DNA from: CAVWDI01 sp963753725
GTDB lineage: Bacteria > Chloroflexota > Anaerolineae > Anaerolineales > UBA4823
Direction: 5' to 3'
Length of the DNA stretch: 64,000 nucleotides
Assembly: GCA_963753725.1 (NCBI GenBank)
Contig: CAVWDI010000011.1
Location: forward strand, 62,001-126,000
Part shown: piece by piece, positions 56,978-64,000 of the stretch
Position numbering within the stretch: the stretch's first letter is position 1
How the letters are laid out: the number at the start of each line of letters is the position of its first letter
Made by a program: the position numbers and the translations under genes
Notes under the pieces: model-generated
The model's input: the letters and a program-made list of their open reading frames with translations, nothing else
Told to the model about the DNA's origin: nothing
Database searches by the model: none

Positions 56978-58159
56978 TTATTCGGGGCACACCTGTTGGT
57001 AGAACTCGAATTCGCCAGCATCGCTGATTTTGACGATCACTGCGCATTTGATGGGATCACCTTCTTCGGTGAAGGTCATCTTTCCGGTTATGCCGTCGAA
57101 ATCCTTAATTTGGGCCAGGGCATCCCTGACACATCCGCGGTCTGCCGTAATGTCTCCAGTAATCTCACCGCAGTCCTGGATAGCCTTCTGAACGATGAGC
57201 ATGGTGTCCCAGGTCAATGCGCCGACATCGTCCGGAATATAGCCATGTTCTGCATTGTAGCGATCGATGAACTCTTTCGTAGCGCCTGTTGCGCCGGCTG
57301 CTGCATAATGGGTGCTGAAGAACTGGCCTTTACAATCGTCCCCGCACAGGGTCATCAGTTCTGCCGAACCCCAACTGTCACTACCTACGATGGGCGCATC
57401 CCATCCCAGTTCGTGCGCCTGCTGGGCGATCAACGCCACTTCGTTGTAGTACTGCGGTGTGAAAATAAATTCAGCACCCAAATCTTTGATTTTAGTCAAC
57501 TGGGCGCTGAAGTCGGAGTCTTTAGTGGTGAAGCTCTCATAAGCCACTACAGAATCGGGTCCGTGAATTTCCTCCCAGGCTCCTTTGAAGAATTCCGCCA
57601 GGCCTTTGGGGTAATCGCTGGCGACATCATAAAGTACTGCGGCCTTTGTCGCGCCAAACTCTTCCGTGACGAAATTGGCTACCACCGGACCCTGGAATGG
57701 ATCCAGGAAGGGAGTACGGAAAACCCATGGTCGATCCAATGTTGTATTGGGATTGGTTGACCAGGGGCTGACCATGGGGGTTTCGTTGTCGTTAGCCACG
57801 CCGCCAGCAGGAACAGCCTGCTTGGAAGACTGCGGTCCGACAATAACCAGAACTTCATCCTGTGTGATAAGCTTTGTGTTGGCTTTTGTGGCAAATTCGG
57901 CCTTGGCTTCGTTGTCTTCTATGACCAGTTCAACTTGATACGTTTTATCACCTACTTGCAGCCCGCCGGCTTCATTGATATCAGCCAGCCACATCTCAGC
58001 CGCGAATTTTGATCCCTCACCAACTTTCGGGATATCACCAGTGAGGGGTGCATTGATGCCAATTTTTATGGTTTCTTCTTGAGCTGGCTGGCATGCCGTT
58101 AGAACAAGCGCCGTAATGAAAATAACGGCAAAGAATATGGATATAATTTTCTTATTCAT
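56978..58159 (-). CDS. livK: Branched-chain amino acid ABC transporter, substrate-binding lipoprotein LivK
   Basis: 393 residues from ATG 58159 with GAGGAG eight bases ahead. The signal peptide ends in lipobox L-T-A-C. The mature part has I-K-I-G-I-N-A-P-L-T-G-D-I, V-I-V-G-P-Q-S-S-K-Q-A and T-P-M-V-S-P-W-S-T-N-P, typical of periplasmic-binding type I amino acid receptors (Leu/Ile/Val or related). It contains several Cys, including two near the C-terminus, possibly disulfide-forming. It is first in livKHMGF. Confidence 0.95.
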   Translation of the reverse strand: MNKKIISIFFAVIFITALVLTACQPAQEETIKIGINAPLTGDIPKVGEGSKFAAEMWLADINEAGGLQVGDKTYQVELVIEDNEAKAEFATKANTKLITQDEVLVIVGPQSSKQAVPAGGVANDNETPMVSPWSTNPNTTLDRPWVFRTPFLDPFQGPVVANFVTEEFGATKAAVLYDVASDYPKGLAEFFKGAWEEIHGPDSVVAYESFTTKDSDFSAQLTKIKDLGAEFIFTPQYYNEVALIAQQAHELGWDAPIVGSDSWGSAELMTLCGDDCKGQFFSTHYAAAGATGATKEFIDRYNAEHGYIPDDVGALTWDTMLIVQKAIQDCGEITGDITADRGCVRDALAQIKDFDGITGKMTFTEEGDPIKCAVIVKISDAGEFEFYQQVCPE

Positions 58160-58687
58160 TTTACTATCTCCTCGCAAAATGCATGTGACTACTTATTATT
58201 TGACAAATTAGATGGTCGCGTTAGATCGATTTCCATAATTTATTTGTATTCTTCTGAGATCCACCTCCTTGAATAATTAGAACTCTAAATATCTGCGATC
58301 TTTTTAGGCAAGCATTAATTAATAAAAAATACGTCACGCAATTTTGTGCATGACGTACATTTCAACCCCAGGATGTGCATAATAAATATGCTATAAACCA
58401 AATCCTGCAGGAGGCCAGAAATCTGCCGTTATATTATGTATTTTTTCCACTGCCGGTACAGATCCTTATAGAAAGGTGATGCTATTTTATCGCGTGCCCA
58501 AATACCAACAAGACAACAAGCGCTCTTCATTTCGACTGAGGTTTAGCAACAATATTGGGAAAAACCTCTTCGATTAGCAAAACAATAAAGACCACTAATG
58601 GATATGTACGTTAAGAGTCTATATCAAATATATTGGACTGTCAACAAGTTGGGAGAAGTCCGTTTTTTAATTCGGAGTCAACAGAGA
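58160..58687 (-). terminator. livK leader region with a strong terminator (58330-58357)
   Basis: TACGTCACGCA and TGCATGACGTA form a near-perfect stem (58330-58357), and on the minus strand it is followed by TTTTTTATT. It can end transcripts of the FHA gene upstream, or serve as an attenuator in a long livK leader (the livK start is 170 bases on). The rest of the 528 bases shows no gene. Confidence 0.75.
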
Positions 58688-59050
58688 TTACTCAAGCATA
58701 AAGAAGATATAGCCGGCTAAAATTGAAATTATCAGAAGGAACAAAATAATAAGCGCGGCCAGTAATATCGACGAAAGCCCCGTATGTTTGACATTTCGTT
58801 TTTGAGGTGGACCTCCAAACGCCTGCCCCTTTGCGATGAGCATTACATTGGGTCCAAGATTGATCTCGCACATCATCCCGTATAAATACAGGACCTTTAA
58901 TTGGGTGGCCGTTAACCCACACGCCACTTCGGGAAGCAAGGTCTTCGATTACCCACCCGTCGGAGCGTTTTGTGACCACGCGTGGTGAGCGGAGATGTGA
59001 CTGCTTGCTTGTTCTTCGGATATAATCAAACCTCTTATCCCGTTGTTTTG
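58688..59050 (-). pseudogene. FHA-domain protein with a C-terminal membrane helix, several frameshifts
   Basis: Pieces in different frames add up to an FHA domain: I-I-S-E-E-Q-A-S-S-H-I-S-A-H-H-A, then V-V-T-K-R-S-D-G-W-V-I-E-D-L-A-S-R-S-G-V-W-V-N-G-H-P-I, then C-E-I-N-L-G-P-N-V-M-L-I. A linker and a hydrophobic helix (L-L-A-A-L-I-I-L-F-L-L-I-I-S-I-L-A) end it. At least two frame changes are needed (near 58880 and 58985), and the N-terminal end would overlap the start of the divergent gene at 59073. FHA domains bind phosphothreonine. It is more damaged than its neighbours, so real decay is likely, though errors may add to it. Confidence 0.6.
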
Positions 59051-59072
59051 ACTTACCGATAAAAGAAAATTT

Positions 59073-60449
59073 ATGAACGATTTTGTGCAGGTAGTTCTGG
59101 TGATTATTGGTGTTTTAACTTCCCTGTCCTTGGCCGCATTTGGGATCGTCTCCTGGAGGGAAGGTGAACAACGGGCGGCAAGCGTGTCAATGGCGGCATG
59201 TGTGATTCTTGGTTTAGTCTTTTTGGGAGTTTCATTATTGTCTCCTTCAATTCAAACCTTGATCCTTGGTTTTCTTTTGGCGGCATTGATTGTTTCAATT
59301 GTGTTGTTTATGCTACCAATTGGGAAAATCGAAGCGCAAAATGACCTCCCAAAGCAGCGTATAGATGAACGCGACATACTTTTCGCAAGGGCCAGGCTGC
59401 AGCCAGGCAGCCTGGAGTATGAGGAATATTACATGAGCCGGCCGCAGAATGAAGCGGTTGATAAACGCTTCCGTTCGAAGCCGGGGCTGCTAAATATGGA
59501 AGCCAGCCTGGCAGACGCATTTCAATTTGCATCCACGATCGGAAGTTTCTGGTTGACTGAGGGCTTGCGGGAATCCGTGGATGGACCCGTTTCGGATGTG
59601 CAGCAGCAGCTCCCGGCCGAAGAGATGAGCCAATATCTCAAGAATCTGGCCAGGTACTACGGTGCTCTGGATGTGGGCATTTGCGAACTGCAGCCGTATC
59701 ATTATTATTCTCATATTGGGCGCGGCAGCGGGACTTATGGGGACCCGGTTTCAATGGAACACCGCTATGGGATCGCCTTTACGGTTGAAATGGATTACGA
59801 CATGATCGGTCCGAGTCCGACTGCGCCGGTCCTGATGGAGTCAGGCAAACAGTATGTGGAGGCGGCGCGTATCGCGGTCCAGTTGGCGGCAGCTATCCGA
59901 TATCTGGGGTATCCGGCGCGCGCCCATATTGACGGTAATTACCGGGTGATCGCGCCGCTGGCTGCACGTGATGCCGGGCTGGGTGAAATTGGCCGCATGG
60001 GTATCTTAATGACCCCCCGTCAGGGACCCAGAGTTCGAGTTGGGGTTGTGACCACTGGGCTTGACCTGGTGCCCGATGAGCGAGAACTCGACATATCAGT
60101 GATTGATTTCTGCACAATCTGTAAGAAATGCGCCGAGAACTGTCCCAGCCGTTCGATACCATTCGAGGAGAGGCAGGAGATCGATGGAGCCATGCGCTGG
60201 AAGATCAATTCAGACACCTGCTTTTTATATTGGAACGTGATTGGCACAGACTGCGCAAAATGTATGGCAGTGTGCCCGTATTCTCATCCGGATAATATAA
60301 GTCACAACATTATCCGGTGGGGGATTGAGAGGTCAGGGGTTTTTCGCAGAGGCGCTGTATGGATGGATGACCTGTTTTATGGAAGCAAACCTTCTCCGAG
60401 AAAGGCGCCTGACTGGACGCTAGTAAATAAGAGGAGCGAAAATAAATGA
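59073..60449 (+). CDS. Reductive dehalogenase-like protein with three N-terminal membrane helices
   Basis: 458 residues. Three helices at about 4-27, 37-57 and 61-84 replace the Tat signal of classical RdhA. The body has a corrinoid-type nitroreductase-like fold pattern (L-A-R-Y-Y-G-A-L-D-V-G-I, Y-G-I-A-F-T-V-E-M-D-Y, L-A-A-A-I-R-Y-L-G-Y-P-A-R-A-H) and two cluster motifs at the end: Cys347, 350, 353, 357 in C-T-I-C-K-K-C-A-E-N-C-P and Cys383, 394, 397, 401, the C-x10-C-x2-C-x3-C-P form of reductive dehalogenases. RdhA enzymes remove halogens using cobalamin and two 4Fe-4S clusters. Helix-anchored versions are known from genome surveys but poorly characterised; the substrate, if halogenated, is unknown. 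QueG is a distant relative but lacks the membrane part. The stop overlaps the next ATG (ATGA). Confidence 0.8.
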   Translation: MNDFVQVVLVIIGVLTSLSLAAFGIVSWREGEQRAASVSMAACVILGLVFLGVSLLSPSIQTLILGFLLAALIVSIVLFMLPIGKIEAQNDLPKQRIDERDILFARARLQPGSLEYEEYYMSRPQNEAVDKRFRSKPGLLNMEASLADAFQFASTIGSFWLTEGLRESVDGPVSDVQQQLPAEEMSQYLKNLARYYGALDVGICELQPYHYYSHIGRGSGTYGDPVSMEHRYGIAFTVEMDYDMIGPSPTAPVLMESGKQYVEAARIAVQLAAAIRYLGYPARAHIDGNYRVIAPLAARDAGLGEIGRMGILMTPRQGPRVRVGVVTTGLDLVPDERELDISVIDFCTICKKCAENCPSRSIPFEERQEIDGAMRWKINSDTCFLYWNVIGTDCAKCMAVCPYSHPDNISHNIIRWGIERSGVFRRGAVWMDDLFYGSKPSPRKAPDWTLVNKRSENK

Positions 60450-61700
60450 ACACAAAAACAAATGGTAAACGAAGGGTAGTTATCACTGGAATGGGTGCCC
60501 TTACTCCTTTGGGAGATGTGGATAACCTGTGGGATGGACTGTTGAATGGAAAATCTGGAATCAGGAACATCACACGTTTTGACCCTGAAGACCTGGGTGT
60601 GCGCATCGCGGGCGAGGTGGACTTCGAATCAAAGGAACATTTCCCTCCAAAGGAAGCGCGCCGGATGTCGCGCGCCTCGCAGTTGGCATTGATCGCAGCA
60701 CGGATGGCGCTGCAGGATACGGGTCTGACTCGAGAGGAAGTTAAACAAAAAGGAGACCGGGTGGGGGTGGTGATCGGTACCGGAAATGCGGGTTTTGAAC
60801 TGCTTGTGGATATGTCTTATGCCTATACCTATAAAGGGCGTAAACCGCTGCCTACTGTGTTTGTTAACGGTTTACCCAATCTGCCTGGCCACCATATCAG
60901 TGTGGAGATGGGGTCGTATGGACCGTTGATGACGATAACAACAGCCTGCGCCAGCGGAACCCAGGGCATCGGGACAGGGACAGAGTTAATCCGCAGCGGA
61001 AAATCAGATATGGTGTTTGCTGGAGGAGTGGACTGTATGATCCGCAAAGAAGTGGTAGTCGCGTTCAATTCAATGACGGCTCTCACCAGAGAATTCAGCC
61101 AGGAACCGCAGCGCGCCAGCCGGCCGTTTGATGCAGAAAGGGCGGGCTTTGTGCTGGGTGAAGGAGCGGGTATCCTGGTGCTCGAATCCCTGGAGAGCGC
61201 AGAATCAAAGGGGCGCGCGCATATATGCGGAAGTGCTGGGACAGGCGGCCTCCTCGGATGCACACCATATCGCCGCCCCAGACCATGAAGGGCTCGGCGC
61301 GCAGAAAGCGATGCGCTGGGCACTTGAAGATGCGGAATTGGCGCTTGAAGAGGTGGATTATATTAACGCCCACGGTACCTCAACCAGGTTGAACGATAAA
61401 ATCGAAACGAAGGCTATCAAGCAGGTGTTCGGCCAGCGCGCTTATCAGGTGCCGGTCAATTCCACAAAGAGTATGATTGGACACTGCGTGGGAGGAGCCG
61501 GCGCAATTGAGGCGATCATATGTGTGTTATCCCTGAGAGATGGAATAGTGCACCCGACCATCAATTATGAAAACCACGACCCGGACTGCGATCTGGACTA
61601 CGTGCCGAACGAAGCGCGCCGGGTATCCATAAAAAACGCGCTGTCAAACAGCTTTGGTTTCGGGGGGCAGAACGCCTGTCTGGTTTTGGGAAAGTACTAG
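60446..61700 (+). CDS. fabF: Beta-ketoacyl-ACP synthase II (one frameshift)
   Basis: About 418 residues when joined. R-R-V-V-I-T-G-M-G-A-L-T-P-L-G starts the fold; the active-site Cys168 stands in T-T-A-C-A-S-G; the second part has N-A-H-G-T-S-T and N-S-T-K-S-M-I-G-H-C, which supply both catalytic His, and ends S-N-S-F-G-F-G-G-Q-N-A. It extends fatty acids by condensing malonyl-ACP. The frame changes near 61210-61230 (K-G-R-A-H-I, then I-Y-A-E-V-L-G in the next frame), one base. The ATG overlaps the stop of the dehalogenase-like gene, so the two are translationally coupled. Confidence 0.93.
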
Positions 61701-61713
61701 TGATTTGCTTGAG

Positions 61714-64000
61714 TTATTCGTATTGAATGGCTTCTAATATTTTAGTTCGGGATGCATGTACAGCTGGGAACAAAGCAGCGAGCTGCGAAACAATAAAAGC
61801 GATGATAAAAGCAGTGAGGATGCGATAGTAAGGGATGAAATAGTGCAAGCTGTAGCCAGACATGCTGGCCATGGCCAATAAGAATATGCGTGATAGGATG
61901 ATCCCGAATATAACCCCCATAACACCGCCAATTAAACCCATAAGCGCGGCTTCGGAAATAATTAATATTACTGACTGTGAACGGGTCATTCCTATACTGC
62001 GCAGCATACCGATTTCTTGAGTCCTCTCAATTACATTCATGGTGAGCGTATTCATTATTCCAAAAAAACCAACAAAAATTGCGATAATCGCCATGATGTC
62101 GAACATGCTGAAGGCTTGCTCCATTAATAATGATATTTGATCTAACATAGATTTATTAAATTCAATATTCAGTCGATCACGTTTTCCATACAACCGGTCA
62201 ATCTCATCTGCAATCTGATCTACCTGGAAATCAGGCATGATCTTTACCAGAAAAAGATTAGCGTCTTCGAAACGAAAATAGCGTTCCATATCGTTCCAGC
62301 TACCGGTGATCACCAATCCTTGATTGTAATAATCAACGATCACTGCCGATACAATAAAATTTTTGCTTCCTTTTCGAGTGCGCAGATTTATTGCATCACC
62401 AGGATTGAGGCCATATTTTTCGGAAATGACACTGGAAATAAAAACTGAATTTCCGCCAGCTAATTGCTGCAGAGCATCTTCAGCATCAATAGTATTTTGA
62501 AGAAAAGTAAATGAAGTAACCTTTGAATAAGAATTGGGCTCCACCGCCATGATTGAAATTGTCTCTTCTAACCCATCAGGTGTTGACCATTCGGTTTGGA
62601 AATATCGTACTGGTGATACAGCCTGTACTCCTTGTACAGATTCCAGTCGCTTCCAAACGTCACGACCCATTGGTACTGCAGAAGAAATGTAAAGATCGCC
62701 TCCCATATAACCTTTCAACCAATCCTGGAGGTCTCCTTTAAAACTATCGGTCATAATCCATACGATGACAATCATGGCTACCCCAATCATTAAAGCAGCA
62801 ATGGTTAATGTGGAGCGAGATTTTGACCGATTTATGTTTGCACTGCCGAGCTTACCAATTCGCCCATACAATAATCTCACTACGGGAAAGAAAATCTTTT
62901 CCCAAAATTTTAACGCTTGCTGGAATCACCAATGTACCACCAACAAAAAGAGCAATAACAACAAAACTGCCGAATTTGAATTGCTTGTCATTTGGAAATG
63001 GATTGATGATTAGGAGGACTGCGGAGATAAATAATAAAAAGATACCTAGTATCCAACCATACTTCACTAAGAAACTGATATTTGTCTTAGACCGAATTCT
63101 TACAGCTTCTAAGGGAGAAATTCGACCAGCTTGAATTGCGGGGATAATCGCAGCGAGAATTGAGGTTATAAATCCTACGAGAAATCCAGTAAGTAATATG
63201 CTGCCAGGAATGTCGCTGACTTCAATTTCTTGGCCAATCACAATACCCATAACATTAGATAAACTTTGAGATATAAAAATTCCTAATGTAATTCCGAGTA
63301 ATGATCCGAAAATGCCCAATAATGCTGCTTCTGTTATTACCTGATACACAATCTGACCGCGTGTCATTCCCACAGTTCGAAGCATTCCAAATTCCCGAGT
63401 TCGTTCAACAATGCTCATAGAGAACACGTTATATATTAAAAATTGCTCCAACAAATAATGCCATTGCACTTAGAAAATTTAGTCCGATCTGGAAATTTTC
63501 CAGCATCTAAGTCATTTGTTTGCCTTGGCTTGCTGGAAATATCACTAAGTAATCCTTTCCGAGTTTATCTAATAATTCCTTCCGCAAATTTTCAAGCTCA
63601 TCGCTGGAATTATTTATTTGATCAGTAACAATATCGATTTGGTCAAATTTGTTTTGTTTAAAAACAAGTTTTTGTGCAGTTTGAATAGGTAAAACACCAA
63701 AATTACCATTGTTCAACCTGCCTGGCCCCTCCTTGGACATAAAACCGACGACACTTAATTTTTCCACACCTCTTTCTGTAATGATTTCAATTGATTTTCC
63801 AATGTCAATATCTCTTTTATCCGCATAAGAATCCACTAATACAATTTCATCTGAATTTAGATCTGGTTGTATGAACCTGCCTGCGACAATTTTGTATACG
63901 CGGACTTCGGGATCCAATTGTGGGTTTATTCCGTACAAAGTTAAGCTGTCAGCAGCATCTCCGAAGAAATTCATGGAGGATTGATTTGTATTCAACCCCT
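61714..64000 (-). CDS. Large FtsX/MacB-type ABC permease (5' end outside window; stop and frameshifts inside)
   Basis: One gene in several pieces. The right part (to 63507) is the end of a MacB-like periplasmic domain. After it follow two complete FtsX permease blocks: the first has V-F-S-M-S-I-V-E-R-T-R-E-F-G-M-L-R-T-V-G-M-T-R, the second T-M-N-V-I-E-R-T-Q-E-I-G-M-L-R-S-I-G-M-T-R. A second periplasmic domain lies between. Breaks: a TAG at 63507-63509 in the same frame as the next residues M-L-E-N-F-Q (CAG to TAG fits), a one-base loss at about 63432 (N-I-Y-N-V), and a frame change near 62860-62880 (between V-W-A-N-W and R-L-L-Y-G-R-I). Such permeases with duplicated FtsX blocks move lipids or lipoproteins or act as mechanotransmitters, with an ATPase that must lie outside this window. 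Confidence 0.88.

Noticed and set aside
59073..60449. Plain epo-queuosine reductase (QueG)
   Set aside because: QueG has no membrane helices and a different cluster spacing and C-terminal HEAT-like part; the C-x10-C-x2-C-x3-C-P motif fits the RdhA group better.

Overview
The window looks like a chromosomal segment of a Chloroflexota bacterium, most likely class Anaerolineae. This is inferred from several things: a menaquinol:cytochrome c oxidoreductase with a Rieske/b6/subunit IV-cytochrome c layout, secreted proteins ending in a short Leu-Pro hydrophobic-Arg tail, a bacterial aeRF3-type protein, an HPF-like protein, and dense families of short dispersed repeats. No rRNA or marker set is present to prove it.

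Layout. 1-8.1 kb is ordinary chromosome: the 3' end of rnhB, an S9 peptidase, a YihY-type membrane protein, a Ca2+-type P-ATPase, a small DUF4870-like protein and icd. 8.1-10.4 kb is repeat-rich and holds a transposase and a KHGFYSR-type gene that are both cut up by short palindromic insertions. 10.4-18.3 kb mixes intact genes (RelA/SpoT-domain synthetase, SLC13 transporter, zinc-ribbon protein, HPF-like protein, aeRF3-type protein) with gene fragments (PPK2, a glycosyltransferase tail, a DnaK tail). 18.7-26 kb is a secreted-protein region: two nearly identical 84-residue exported proteins, a 27-residue-repeat protein with the same leader, a large exported protein and an FG-GAP beta-propeller. 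26.4-34.9 kb is AT-richer and accessory: a NucS-like nuclease, a ribbon-helix-helix/winged-helix remnant pair with a GAAC-N4-GTTC box in its promoter, three single-gene units bounded by attC-like structures (a cassette cluster without an integrase), an AbiE-type toxin-antitoxin pair with paired operators, and a truncated IS1380-family copy. 35.2-45.2 kb holds an exported protein of unknown function, an M23 lipoprotein, a cytochrome c lipoprotein, a CopB-type copper ATPase, a full IS1380-family element and a cation diffusion facilitator. 45.9-52.5 kb is respiratory: qcrABC on the minus strand and sdhCDAB on the plus strand. 53-58.2 kb is tRNA-Arg and the complete branched-chain amino acid ABC transporter livKHMGF. 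58.7-64 kb holds an FHA remnant, a reductive-dehalogenase-like iron-sulfur protein with three N-terminal membrane helices, translationally coupled to fabF, and a large FtsX/MacB-type permease running off the right edge.

How the genes fit together. icd, SDH and the Qcr complex make a TCA-to-quinone-to-cytochrome c respiratory core. The metal pumps and the cytochrome c lipoprotein sit beside it. The Liv system imports amino acids. The middle 25 kb is a mobile and repetitive zone.

Caveat. Many genes, including normally indispensable ones (livG, qcrC, fabF, the Ca2+-ATPase), carry single-base frameshifts, and several carry in-frame stops. I describe these as one gene each. The pattern fits consensus errors in the assembly at least as well as real gene decay, so individual calls of pseudogene should be treated carefully.
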